Below, piece after piece: positions 1-7,372 of a stretch of 64,000 bases of DNA (position 1 is its first letter; the number at the start of each line of letters is the position of its first letter). The position numbers were made by a program, and so were the translations under genes. The notes under the pieces are model-generated. The model ran no database searches. It saw only the letters and a list, made by a program, of their open reading frames with translations, and was not told where the DNA came from. The stretch is from contig JAETRV010000002.1 of NCBI GenBank assembly GCA_021770005.1, positions 1-64,000 of the forward strand, in the 5' to 3' direction. This DNA comes from Anaerotruncus sp. (GTDB lineage Bacteria > Bacillota > Clostridia > Oscillospirales > Ruminococcaceae).

Positions 1-337
1 CTCCTCGGGGCTGCTCGGGCCTGCTACGGCCCGAAGCGCGCTTCGCGCGACGCCCCTGCGGGCTGTCTTACGGGTTAGGGGGCAGCGCCCCCTCCCCGTA
101 GGCCCCACCCCGGCAGGCCTTGATGGTTAAGCTTTCCACCTAGCCCGCCGGGGGAGTTCTCACAAGAGGGGGGCACTGCCACCCCTCTTGTGAGGCGCGC
201 CGAGCGGCTGTCGCGGCGAATGCCGCGCTTCGCGCTCGCGCGAGCAAGCCGCGAGCAGAATGGCGTTTTGGTCTGGACCCCAAAACGCCGCGCGCCCAGG
301 CCCCCTGCAAAAGATTCTAAACAGGCTCTCAGGCGCA
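1..337. repeat. Truncated dispersed repeat (family A), no gene
   Basis: About 340 bases without a credible gene. The right end (about 310-337, CCCCCTGCAAAAGATTC followed by AAACAGGCTCT) matches the right ends of the elements at 62402-62651 and 28855-29056. The interior is GC-rich and palindromic, for example ACAAGAGGGG (171-180) against CCCCTCTTGT (182-191). Short open frames here look like chance readings of GC-rich DNA. The element probably continues past the window edge. Confidence 0.6.
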
Positions 338-448
338 TCCATTTGCGATAGGAATCCGGCCAGTTGCGCAGACAGCCCTTGGGAAACGCTCACAGCGAAC
401 GAGGATTAAAGACAGGAGCAGAAAACCTAGTCTGAAAGGGGGAGCTGT

Positions 449-982
449 ATGCGGATCGGGAATAGCGGCTGGTTCAATCGAGGCGGGCCTTTTGGCGGAT
501 ACCGGAATGGACTGTTTGGCGGCTACACAACAGGACAGCGGAGGGCGCCTCAGGGTGTCAACACACTGGAAGACCTGCTTTCCGGACATTACAAAAATTC
601 CTACGGTGTGGAGGGGATGTGCGTCACCGGCAGGTCAGACTGGAAACGGATCATAGACGTTTCGGACGAGATGAAACAACATGTTTTGGAAGATATCAAA
701 ACTGCCTATTACAAATACAATGGGATGTCGGGGGACAACGAGGCTGAATGGGACGCCTATTACAGGACACTGAACAACTATTATAAGACACTGCCGGTTG
801 AGGACCGTCTGCCCGCGTGCTGGACCTTCAACCAGCTGCATCTGGAACTTTCGGGGAAGGTCACCAGTGCGATTAAGGCGGAGATGCCCGGTTGGACAGC
901 CGGACAGCCGGTCCCAACCGACCTGCTCGACCGGATTTTTTCCGGCATCTCTGCCGGCGGCAAGCTGGACCGCTCGGTATGA
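449..982 (+). CDS. Unrecognised protein, first gene of the LytTR/kinase operon
   Basis: 177 residues; I do not recognise the family. The start is supported by an AAAGGGGGAG ribosome site ending about 6 bases before the ATG. The N-terminus (about 1-35) is rich in Gly, Phe and Arg (FGGYRNGLFGGY) and has no signal peptide or membrane segment. A TLEDLL...Y...SDW stretch (about 40-65) resembles SLEHML...Y...SYW in the protein at 3910-4827. A following VSDEMKQHVLEDIKTAY stretch resembles segments in both the 3088 and 3910 proteins, suggesting a shared domain. The stop overlaps the start of the response regulator (ATGA), so it is translationally coupled to a signalling pair. It could be an export substrate, a ligand or a cytoplasmic partner; function unknown. 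Confidence 0.7.
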   Translation: MRIGNSGWFNRGGPFGGYRNGLFGGYTTGQRRAPQGVNTLEDLLSGHYKNSYGVEGMCVTGRSDWKRIIDVSDEMKQHVLEDIKTAYYKYNGMSGDNEAEWDAYYRTLNNYYKTLPVEDRLPACWTFNQLHLELSGKVTSAIKAEMPGWTAGQPVPTDLLDRIFSGISAGGKLDRSV

Positions 983-1713
983 TCCGGGTAGCGGTCTGCG
1001 ATGATGAGAAACCGGCCCGGGAATACCTCGTCTCCCTGATCCGCAGGCAGGGCCGCCGCTGCCGGGTTCTGGAGTATGGCTCCGCTTCCGGCTGCCTGGC
1101 AGACGCGGACGCTTTTGACCTGCTCTTCCTGGACATTGGGATGGGGGATTCCGGCTGCGGCATGGATGGGATCGCGCTAGCAAAGCAGCTTCGGAGCCTT
1201 GCGCTCGACCCTCAACCGCTTATCGTTTTTGTCACCGGGCATGAACAATATGTCTTTGATGCGTTCGATGTGGAGGCGTTCCAATACCTGCTCAAGCCGG
1301 TTGACGAACAGCGATTCGCGGAGGTTTTTGAGCGCGCGGCAGAGCGGGTTTTGTCCCGAAACGGGCGGCTTCAGAAGGTTGATCCCCTGGTGATCCAATA
1401 TGCGAATACCAGCCGGGCAATCCCGCTGGACGATATCTATTACATCGAAAGCAGCAATCATAAGGTCGTGCTTTGCCTGAAAGGGGAAAAGCTCGCCTAT
1501 TATGCGAAAATCGGTGTTTTGGAGGAGCAGCTTCGAGGGCGTTTTTTCCGTATCCACAAGGGATATCTGGTCAACCTCACCTATGTGGATGCCTATAACA
1601 AGACCGAGCTGACGCTCGTCAACGGGGAAAAACTGCTGATCTCAAAATATAAGTATGGGGAATTTGTCAAGGCCTATCTTCGCTTTGTCAAACAGGGGCT
1701 GGAAGATGAATGA
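979..1713 (+). CDS. LytTR-family response regulator (AgrA/VirR-like)
   Basis: 244 residues. The receiver domain (about 1-125) has the acidic pair D8-D9, the phosphoacceptor Asp in LLFLDIG (D52) and the conserved Lys in LLKPVD. A LytTR DNA-binding domain (about 138-240) carries IYYIESSNHKV and FRIHKGYLVNL. This class is activated by a GHKL-type kinase and binds short direct repeats spaced about two helical turns apart. The start at 979 overlaps the preceding stop by 4 bases; an in-frame upstream start exists but lies inside the previous gene. The end overlaps the kinase start. Likely targets are its own operon or the repeat array at 4931-4996 (inference). Confidence 0.93.
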   Translation: MIRVAVCDDEKPAREYLVSLIRRQGRRCRVLEYGSASGCLADADAFDLLFLDIGMGDSGCGMDGIALAKQLRSLALDPQPLIVFVTGHEQYVFDAFDVEAFQYLLKPVDEQRFAEVFERAAERVLSRNGRLQKVDPLVIQYANTSRAIPLDDIYYIESSNHKVVLCLKGEKLAYYAKIGVLEEQLRGRFFRIHKGYLVNLTYVDAYNKTELTLVNGEKLLISKYKYGEFVKAYLRFVKQGLEDE

Positions 1714-3091
1714 AACAACCTTCCGCTGGGTTCAAAACAGTATCATAGTGGTGGTGCTCCTGCTCTATGCAGGCAGTTTTACCGCTTTTTTCCGTCCGTT
1801 CCTGGCTATAAAGGCAAAACGCACCCTCCGCCGGAGGGCCGCTGTGGTCTTCTGCATCTATCTCGCCCCTTATCTGGCCGGCTTGGTGGTCGACCTTCCG
1901 AACTGGTCCAGCATGGCGTTTGTCGCGGCAGGAATGATCCTCCTGGCATCCCCCCTGCATCTCGATCGCGGGGTGATCCTGCTTCTGTCGGCTGTTTTTT
2001 TCAGCGCCCGCAATCTCTCTGCGCTGGCAATGGAGAGCCTGAACTTTCTTTGGAGCCAGCACCTATCCAGGCTGGACGACGTTGAGCAGATTTTTCTGCA
2101 TCTCTCGCTGCATTTCCTGCTGATTATGCTGGCGCAATTCGCCCTGTTTCTCGCGGTCCTTTCCCTCGCGGCGGGTGTCCTGCGCAGAAAAGAACTGCAT
2201 CTGGGTCTGCGGGAAACCTTCTGCCTGCTTCTGATCCCGGTTGCCGGGATCCTGGTGGGCAGCATCCTGTTCACCATGCTGATCGGCGTTAAGGATGGGG
2301 TGATCTTCCAGCTCTATGAGCAGCACCCGCTTTTCATCGTCCTGGTCCCACTGGTTGCTGGGATGTTTTATGCTGGGACATTGGTCTCCATCTTTTCCGT
2401 CCAAGAGATGACACGGCTTCAGGAGGAGAAAAACACCTATTTTCTCGAAAAGCAGCAGATTCGTGCCATGCAGGAACGGATGGAGGAAGTGGAAGGATTC
2501 TATACCGGCATCCGGCAGATGAAGCACGAGATGCGGGGCCATCTGGCCAATATCCGCGGGCTGGCGCAGAGCGGCAGCTATGGGGAGATGGAGCGGTATA
2601 TTGCGCAGATGGACGAAAGCATGAAGGTATTTGACCTGACGGTCAAGACAGGAAACCCCATCACCGACGTCATCCTGAGCGACCGGCAGCGGCAGGCGGC
2701 GAAACTGGGAATCCCCTTTCGGGTGAACTTTCGGTATCCGCAGTCGGAGCGCTATAACCCCTACGACATCGGGATCATCCTCAATAATCTGCTGCAAAAT
2801 GCGCTGGAAAGTTGTGAACAGCTCCCGGCGGAGGCCCGTTATATCCAACTTTTAGGGCGGCAGCAGAAAAAGTTCTTCCTGATCGAGGTCAAAAACCCCT
2901 TTGAAGGGGAGATTGAGATCGACCGGGAATCCCAGCTCCCACGCTCCACCAAGGAAGGGCCGCTCCATGGGATTGGGCTTTCCAACGTCCGGCGGGAGGT
3001 GGAGAAATATATGGGGGAGATCGAGATCAAAACCGGAAACCACACGTTTTGTACGACTGTTTTATTACAGGAAAGGAGCGGCTTGAAATGA
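1706..3091 (+). CDS. AgrC/LytS-like sensor histidine kinase (GHKL)
   Basis: 461 residues. The first roughly 240 residues are a string of hydrophobic segments (about six or seven membrane spans) with short loops, then a coiled linker (MTRLQEEKNTYFLEKQQ). The phosphoacceptor is probably H274 in MKHEMRGHLANIRGL, in the SpoB-like/AgrC style. The GHKL ATPase follows with NLLQNALESC (N box) and GIGLSNVRREVEKY (G box). The polytopic sensor with no extracellular domain suggests a peptide or membrane-borne signal, as in quorum-type AgrC kinases; no AgrD or AgrB homologue was seen nearby. It starts 8 bases inside the regulator gene and ends overlapping the next start. Confidence 0.9.
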   Translation: MNETTFRWVQNSIIVVVLLLYAGSFTAFFRPFLAIKAKRTLRRRAAVVFCIYLAPYLAGLVVDLPNWSSMAFVAAGMILLASPLHLDRGVILLLSAVFFSARNLSALAMESLNFLWSQHLSRLDDVEQIFLHLSLHFLLIMLAQFALFLAVLSLAAGVLRRKELHLGLRETFCLLLIPVAGILVGSILFTMLIGVKDGVIFQLYEQHPLFIVLVPLVAGMFYAGTLVSIFSVQEMTRLQEEKNTYFLEKQQIRAMQERMEEVEGFYTGIRQMKHEMRGHLANIRGLAQSGSYGEMERYIAQMDESMKVFDLTVKTGNPITDVILSDRQRQAAKLGIPFRVNFRYPQSERYNPYDIGIILNNLLQNALESCEQLPAEARYIQLLGRQQKKFFLIEVKNPFEGEIEIDRESQLPRSTKEGPLHGIGLSNVRREVEKYMGEIEIKTGNHTFCTTVLLQERSGLK

Positions 3092-3834
3092 TTGACACCA
3101 GCTATCTGGCACAGATGTATGCCCATGCCCTACAAAATCAAGGGGTACAGCAGCCAGCCCCGCGGCCTGGCGGGTTCCGCGAGATGATCATGAAGAACAA
3201 CGGACTCGAGGTACCGGGAACCTCTGGGACAGACGGCGTCTCCAGCCCTGGTAAGGAGATGTCGATGGAGGAATACAAACGCTATTTCTACGAGCAAATT
3301 TCACAAATCCCGATCCATCCCACCCGTTCACAGGAGGCCCGTTCGGTCACGATCACCGACGCGGGCTTCCAGGCGCTGAAAAACGATCCGTCCTATGAGG
3401 CATGGGTGCTCAACGATATCAAAACCAGCTGGGCACAGCCCGACCAGTGGGCCGCGGCCAATGGTGGCAGTTTCAGCACCCTGCGCTACGGCGCCATCCG
3501 TGAGGAACGCCGCGCCAGCAGCTGGTATCCGAACGGCCTGGACGGGAGCGCCGAACGGATTTTCCAGATCAGCTCACAGGATAGCTTCTGGAAAAAGCGC
3601 GGCCAGACCCGTCCGGCAGGCCAGCAGCCGGTTTCCCTGCGTACCCTGTTGGAGCAGCAGAGCGGCCAGGGAAACCATCAGACCAGTAGCCAGCCTTCCA
3701 ACGAGATGCTCGGCCTGCTTGGTTCGATGGGGATGTTTGGAGCGCTTGGGTCGTTTGGTTCTTTTGATTCTTTTGGCTCTTTTGGTTCCGCTGGACTGGG
3801 CCAGTTTTTCGAATATCTGATGTGGAATAAATAG
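3088..3834 (+). CDS. Unrecognised protein with Gly/Ser/Phe-repeat C-terminus
   Basis: 248 residues, family not recognised. The ribosome site GAAAGGAG (3071-3078) lies inside the kinase gene and the start overlaps the kinase stop (ATGA). Residues about 95-125 (VTITDAGFQALKNDPSYEA, then WVLNDIKTSW) align by eye with VIIHPKVQERMEREPEYAK...ILSRIDAWF in the next gene and, more weakly, with the first gene of the operon. The tail (about 205-240) is low complexity, GSFGSFDSFGSFGS, ending in QFFEYLMWNK. There is no signal peptide or membrane segment. The glycine-rich tail and Gln-rich linker recall secreted, self-associating or surface-appendage proteins, but that is only a suggestion. The operon position implies a partner or output of the two-component system. 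Confidence 0.72.
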   Translation: MIDTSYLAQMYAHALQNQGVQQPAPRPGGFREMIMKNNGLEVPGTSGTDGVSSPGKEMSMEEYKRYFYEQISQIPIHPTRSQEARSVTITDAGFQALKNDPSYEAWVLNDIKTSWAQPDQWAAANGGSFSTLRYGAIREERRASSWYPNGLDGSAERIFQISSQDSFWKKRGQTRPAGQQPVSLRTLLEQQSGQGNHQTSSQPSNEMLGLLGSMGMFGALGSFGSFDSFGSFGSAGLGQFFEYLMWNK

Positions 3835-3909
3835 GGGCCTCTTCCAAAGCAGCCATTTCATCCGCAGACGAGGGGCGCCTCGTCTCAAATATGGGAAAGG
3901 AGCAAGCCT

Positions 3910-4827
3910 ATGGACAGGATCGATAGAATCAGCGATACAGCGGCCCGTCTCGACGCGGCTGCGCGGGTGCAGGAACAAGCTGCAAAAGGCCAAGCAGCAG
4001 GACAGGCAGGTAGTTTCCTCGACACGGTGGCGCAGCAAGCCGCCGGAATCGCCGGGCTTTCTTCGGTGGGGGAGGTTGCCCAGACCCAGCCGGTTTCTTT
4101 GGAGCATATGCTCCGGGCGAAATATCCTGGGTTGGTTTACCATGTGTTCGATGCAAGCAGCAGCTATTGGCGGAGCCGGAACGATTATCCCCATTATCTG
4201 CTCTACCAGGAGGAGCTGGACACTGCGGCGCTGGAAAACTGGAGGCCCAGCGGCCCCAACCCTGCCTATGAGGAATCTAATGCAATCCGCAAGCTCGGTT
4301 CGATCCCCGCTGGGAAAACGGCTGTCATCATCCACCCGAAGGTGCAGGAACGGATGGAACGGGAGCCGGAGTATGCCAAAGAAATCCTCTCGCGGATCGA
4401 CGCATGGTTCACCTTTGACATCCTCCGCAATGAGGCGGCCATGCCCGGTATCACCGCCCGCTCCTCCCGGTCCATCGCCATTGGGGAGGATGGTAACATC
4501 GCAAATGTGCAGGCATTCAGCCAGCCGCGGATAACCCGCTCCGAAAGCGATCAGGAGGACGACGAACCGGACTTTTGGGAGCTGCGGCTTAGCCGGCATG
4601 TCTACTTTATGGAGCTCTGGAAAAAACGGCAGATCGCGCACAGTATGCAGGTCTCGCAACAGTTTGCCGCCGCGGGTGCAGCACAGGCGGCAAAACTGCG
4701 GCTCGCGGAACTGATGGATGGAGGAGGGCTGGCCGAGCGGCTTGGGGATACCGTTGCCGGCGTCCCCGTCGAGGAGGTTTTCGCCTCTACTAGGGCGGAG
4801 GTCTGGGGCGTACCGTTTCCAAGCTGA
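3910..4827 (+). CDS. Unrecognised protein, third member of the operon family
   Basis: 305 residues, family not recognised. A GGGAAAGGAGC ribosome site precedes the ATG by about 7 bases. The first 60 residues are Ala/Gln-rich and probably helical or disordered. A central region has SLEHMLRAKYPGLVYHVFD, SSYWRSRNDYPHYLLYQ and then a strand-helix unit with VIIHPKVQERMEREPEYAK and ILSRIDAWFTFD. The first part resembles the 449 gene and the second resembles the 3088 gene, so this protein looks like the fullest version of the shared fold. No signal peptide or membrane segment is visible. It closes the operon; the next gene lies 315 bases on. Function unknown; flagellin-like export substrates have similar N-terminal composition but I cannot support that identification. 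Confidence 0.72.
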   Translation: MDRIDRISDTAARLDAAARVQEQAAKGQAAGQAGSFLDTVAQQAAGIAGLSSVGEVAQTQPVSLEHMLRAKYPGLVYHVFDASSSYWRSRNDYPHYLLYQEELDTAALENWRPSGPNPAYEESNAIRKLGSIPAGKTAVIIHPKVQERMEREPEYAKEILSRIDAWFTFDILRNEAAMPGITARSSRSIAIGEDGNIANVQAFSQPRITRSESDQEDDEPDFWELRLSRHVYFMELWKKRQIAHSMQVSQQFAAAGAAQAAKLRLAELMDGGGLAERLGDTVAGVPVEEVFASTRAEVWGVPFPS

Positions 4828-4930
4828 AAAAAAGTGAGGCGTCATGTATAACTGATATCACAATCACCCAAACTGCATATGGAAAGTGCAAAGGACAGGC
4901 CGTCCCAATGGGCAACCCATGACAGAACGG

Positions 4931-4996
4931 TTACAGGGGATTTCCGGTGCGGTTACAAACCGGTAACAAAGAAATTACAATCCGATTACAAATGTG
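4931..4996 (+). promoter_or_regulatory. Array of 11-bp phased TTACA direct repeats
   Basis: TTACA (once TAACA) begins at 4931, 4953, 4964, 4975 and 4986, exactly 11 or 22 bases apart, often preceded by GG or GA. One helical turn per unit puts all copies on the same DNA face. It lies about 35-100 bases upstream of a likely promoter for the gene at 5143. The geometry suits a regulator that binds direct repeats, such as the LytTR protein at 979-1713 (inference). The rest of 4828-5142 is AT-rich with no convincing gene. Confidence 0.6.
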
Positions 4997-5028
4997 AAAA
5001 TTTCTTTAATAAATTTGCCGTTTACCCC

Positions 5029-5058
5029 TTGATTTTTGAAAATAATATGGTATATTAT
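5029..5058 (+). promoter_or_regulatory. Likely sigma-A promoter for the gene at 5143
   Basis: TTGATT at 5029-5034 and TATATT/TATTAT starting at 5051 or 5053, giving a spacer of 16-18 bases, in AT-rich DNA directly downstream of the TTACA repeat array. The transcript would contain the perfect palindrome at 5108-5122. Confidence 0.5.
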
Positions 5059-5107
5059 AAATATGGAGATCGAAAATCAACGAAATTTTGTATTATTTAT
5101 CAGAATA

Positions 5108-5122
5108 GTTACAAATTGTAAC
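5108..5122. promoter_or_regulatory. Perfect 15-base palindrome in the 5' leader
   Basis: GTTACAAATTGTAAC is a perfect inverted repeat about a central A. Each arm contains the TTACA word of the upstream array. It ends 20 bases before the ATG at 5143 and could be a second operator for the same regulator or a leader hairpin. Confidence 0.5.
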
Positions 5123-5142
5123 TTTTGAAAGGGGCAATAGCA

Positions 5143-5475
5143 ATGAAAAAGAAACAAAAATCCATGAGCGCTTTCACCGTAGGATGCATCACTGCTGTTG
5201 TATCTTTCATTCTGCTTTCCATTTTTGCGGGTGGTCTGGTTCGTTTTTCTCCTGAAGTCGGTATCGTCCGTTATCTTGAGGAGATCCTTGTCTACGCATT
5301 TACCAACAAGTTTGCATATAAGTTTGTTGCATCCCTTTTCCTGGGGATGGGCGGAAGTTTTGTCAGCGGAATGATCGCCTATGGCAAACAGGCCAAAATG
5401 CGCAAGCGCGCCCGTGCAATGAAAATCCAGTTCCAGTCCGATGCGAAAAAATCGGGCATGAGCAAGACTGCATAA
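5143..5475 (+). CDS. Small two-span membrane protein
   Basis: 110 residues, family not recognised. The GAAAGGGG ribosome site fits the ATG at 5143 better than an in-frame upstream codon. A short Lys-rich N-terminus is followed by a hydrophobic segment (about 11-34, VGCITAVVSFILLSIFAGGL), a loop, a second segment (about 60-80) and a strongly basic tail (KMRKRARAMK). Topology would place both ends in the cytoplasm. It is monocistronic with its own promoter and a strong terminator. The elaborate repeat array upstream is unusual for so small a gene and suggests it is the regulated output of a nearby sensor. Confidence 0.7.
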   Translation: MKKKQKSMSAFTVGCITAVVSFILLSIFAGGLVRFSPEVGIVRYLEEILVYAFTNKFAYKFVASLFLGMGGSFVSGMIAYGKQAKMRKRARAMKIQFQSDAKKSGMSKTA

Positions 5476-5520
5476 GCGCTGCCCTCCACCCTGCTTTTCA
5501 TTTTTTTCTCCTAATTCATA

Positions 5521-5560
5521 AAAACAGCCCGGCATGCCAGAAACATGCCGGGCTGTTTTT
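5521..5560 (+). terminator. Intrinsic terminator after the 5143 gene
   Basis: AACAGCCCGGCATG and CATGCCGGGCTGTT form a long perfect stem, followed by T residues on the plus strand and preceded by A residues, so it may work for both strands (it also lies downstream of the small minus-strand gene at 5609-5725). Confidence 0.85.
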
Positions 5561-5608
5561 ATGTCCCGGGATAGGGAGCAACTGCAAATCCCCCTTTTCA
5601 GGCAGGCC

Positions 5609-5725
5609 CTAACCGATCTGAAAAAAGGCGGCAATCCTGCCAAGCAACAGCAGAACCGCAAGCGATCCAAAGCAATAAAGCAGGATTTTCCAGGTAGGAG
5701 GGGTCGGACGCTGGAACATCGACAT
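5609..5725 (-). CDS. Small membrane peptide, 38 residues
   Basis: An open frame begins MSMFQRPTPPTWKILLYCFG, continues with a hydrophobic run (SLAVLLLLGRIAAFF) and stops at TAG (5609-5611). CTTGAGGAG sits 9 bases before the ATG at 5725 and a good promoter lies just upstream. A single membrane span of about 20 residues is predicted with a short proline-containing N-terminus. The combination of promoter, ribosome site and membrane span, with the terminator at 5521-5560 on the far side, supports a real short gene. It could act as a small regulator of a membrane complex or be a toxin-like peptide; neither is supported beyond size and hydrophobicity. Confidence 0.55.
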   Translation of the reverse strand: MSMFQRPTPPTWKILLYCFGSLAVLLLLGRIAAFFQIG

Positions 5726-5794
5726 CAAAAACATCTCCTCAAGCGGGGACTTTCACAAGGGGCCCTTGCGAAAGTCTCACCAGTCTTTCAGAAT

Positions 5795-5822
5795 AGTATA
5801 CCATCTTTTCCGGAGAAAGCAA
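5795..5822 (-). promoter_or_regulatory. Promoter for the 38-residue peptide gene
   Basis: On the minus strand TTGCTT (5817-5822) and TATACT (5795-5800) are separated by 16 bases. Transcription would start near 5788, about 60 bases before the ATG at 5725. Confidence 0.6.
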
Positions 5823-5846
5823 AGCCGGACCTCCCCCTCTGAAAAA

Positions 5847-5889
5847 TTTTAAAACCGGCAACCCCTACCCTTGGGCTACCGGTTTTAAA
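5847..5889 (-). terminator. Terminator after the secreted-protein pair
   Basis: TTTTAAAACCGG and CCGGTTTTAAA flank a smaller inner stem (CCTACCCTTGGG region). Coming from the minus-strand genes at 5993-7103 the stem ends in a T-rich run. Confidence 0.65.
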
Positions 5890-5992
5890 GTGAACGCTGC
5901 ACGATTTTTGCAAAATGCTTGTAGACTTCCGTCCTGGAAGCAGGCGAAAAAATTTGTTTGTCTGTTTCCGCCCGCCTCAGCATGATCCGGGA

Positions 5993-6568
5993 TTACGCCT
6001 GTTTTACTACCAAAGTAGGAACCACCGAGAACACCTGGTTCTCTGGAACCTGGGAACCGATTGCACCGACAATGAACATCTTCCCATTCTGCTGAGGAAT
6101 CAGTCGGAGTAGCTCGGTGTTCTGCTGCCCCTGCGCGAGCCACCTTGCGCCCATCAGGTTCTCCGGTTGTGCGGCTGCCTCGGTCAAGCCGACCGCAACC
6201 TGATTCTCCGCAACCATACCATTGTTGTTCCAGCTGGTCCCCTGTAGATTGCTCAGATCAACGCGGGCGTTGTCTACATAAATCGTGACAGCTACATTGG
6301 AATTGTTCGTCACCTTAATCTCGGGGGAAACCACCTTGTTCTCCGCCGGCTGGCTTTTGCTGATGTCGAACGGGATATAGGAAGGCATGACAACCGAGAT
6401 GATGGTCGGCTCCACATGCCCCACCAGTTCAATCTCTTTGCCTCCCGAAGTCTCGATTACAATGTCTCCGTCTCCGCTGTCGCGGTAGGCACGTGCATCC
6501 GCAAAAACCGCCTGGCTGCATGCAAACACCATTGCAACTGTCAAAAGAAAAGATAATACTTTTTTCAT
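5993..6568 (-). CDS. Secreted protein of unknown function
   Basis: 191 residues. A clear Sec signal peptide (MKKVLSFLLTVAMVFACSQA, cleavage probably after VFA near residue 23) is followed by an all-beta-looking domain with EPTIISVVMPSYIPFDI and VTNNSNVAVTIYVD. That resembles extracellular beta-sandwich proteins of Firmicutes such as WxL-like or TasA-like surface proteins. I cannot name the family with certainty; no cell-wall sorting motif or WxL motif was seen. It lies 22 bases after a membrane-anchored partner gene and ends before a terminator, so the pair probably assembles at the cell surface. Confidence 0.75.
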   Translation of the reverse strand: MKKVLSFLLTVAMVFACSQAVFADARAYRDSGDGDIVIETSGGKEIELVGHVEPTIISVVMPSYIPFDISKSQPAENKVVSPEIKVTNNSNVAVTIYVDNARVDLSNLQGTSWNNNGMVAENQVAVGLTEAAAQPENLMGARWLAQGQQNTELLRLIPQQNGKMFIVGAIGSQVPENQVFSVVPTLVVKQA

Positions 6569-6590
6569 GGATAGGTCTCCTTTTCCTCGG

Positions 6591-7103
6591 TCATTGATTT
6601 TGTACGGTCAGGGTGACCGCTGCGCCCGTCTGCCCTATTAAATCCTGTGTTTGTTCGTCGTAGGCCTGTATGTAGACCGTCGCCTCATAGACTCCCTCGG
6701 CCAAAGGCTGTTCCAGCTTGATCCGTTCCAGATAGGAACCCGGCTGTATCGCTTTTGAGGTATACAGCGTTTTTTGCCCTTCATTCAGAACCACCTGTGC
6801 TACAAGCAGCTTTGCATTGTTTGCCGGGTTTTCCAACATCAGGTTGCCCTCCTGCGTTTTCGAATCAAACAACGGGCTTGAATTGATCGAAAAGGCAATC
6901 AAACCTTTATCCAGTTCATTTTGTAGTTCTTTCAGCCGTTGTTCCCGGTCGATTCCTGGCATGATGCCTACAGTTGCATTGTTCTCCAGCTCCAGGCCGC
7001 TGCGGCTGGGCAGCATTCTTAGGAGCAAAAAACAAGCAATGCCCAACGCTATCACTGCTCCGGCCAAAAACACCAAAATCACTGTTTTTCTTTTGTTGTT
7101 CAT
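6591..7103 (-). CDS. Membrane-anchored extracellular protein
   Basis: 170 residues. One N-terminal membrane anchor (about 8-29, VILVFLAGAVIALGIACFLL) is followed by an extracellular domain without recognisable catalytic motifs: a short helical linker (GIDREQRLKELQNELDKG), then probable beta strands ending TGAAVTLTVQNQ. Such domains are common in Firmicute surface-protein operons where an anchored protein presents or scaffolds a secreted one. It is the first gene of the pair with the secreted protein at 5993-6568. The start is the ATG at 7103, with GGGGGAAAC just upstream on the minus strand. Confidence 0.7.
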   Translation of the reverse strand: MNNKRKTVILVFLAGAVIALGIACFLLLRMLPSRSGLELENNATVGIMPGIDREQRLKELQNELDKGLIAFSINSSPLFDSKTQEGNLMLENPANNAKLLVAQVVLNEGQKTLYTSKAIQPGSYLERIKLEQPLAEGVYEATVYIQAYDEQTQDLIGQTGAAVTLTVQNQ

Positions 7104-7297
7104 GTTGTTTCCCCCTTATCGTGCAGAGTACCTTCAGTTTATCACGGATGATGTGTAGAATTATGTCGTAATGTGTCGTAATATCAGGTTTTATATTGGT
7201 AAATATCTTGCAAAAATGCATATAAAGGGTAATTTCCAATCTCAGAAACCTGAAGGCACACTGTGAAATGATTTTGCAATCCTCCCTCTTCCTTCTA

Positions 7298-7358
7298 TTG
7301 ACATTCCCGAAAAATTGTTTTATCATATTATTGACCAACGGTCAATAATATGATAAAA
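7298..7358 (+). promoter_or_regulatory. tetR promoter with perfect 41-base palindromic operator
   Basis: TTGACA (7298-7303) and TATCAT (7321-7326) have an ideal 17-base spacer. A perfect inverted repeat with 19-base arms (7318-7336 and 7340-7358) around AAC, with TTGACCAACGGTCAA at its centre, covers the -10 element and start site. TetR proteins typically bind such a palindrome and block their own promoter; a ligand would release the regulator and co-induce the MFS pump. Confidence 0.85.
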
Positions 7359-7372
7359 AGGGGGGCTGCTGG

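Noticed and set aside
4879-5121. An 80-codon open frame covering the TTACA repeats
   Set aside because: No ribosome site, and it overlaps the repeat array and promoter; the sequence reads as regulatory.
5534-5842. A 102-codon open frame on the plus strand
   Set aside because: It starts inside a terminator hairpin and opposes the better supported 38-residue minus-strand gene.
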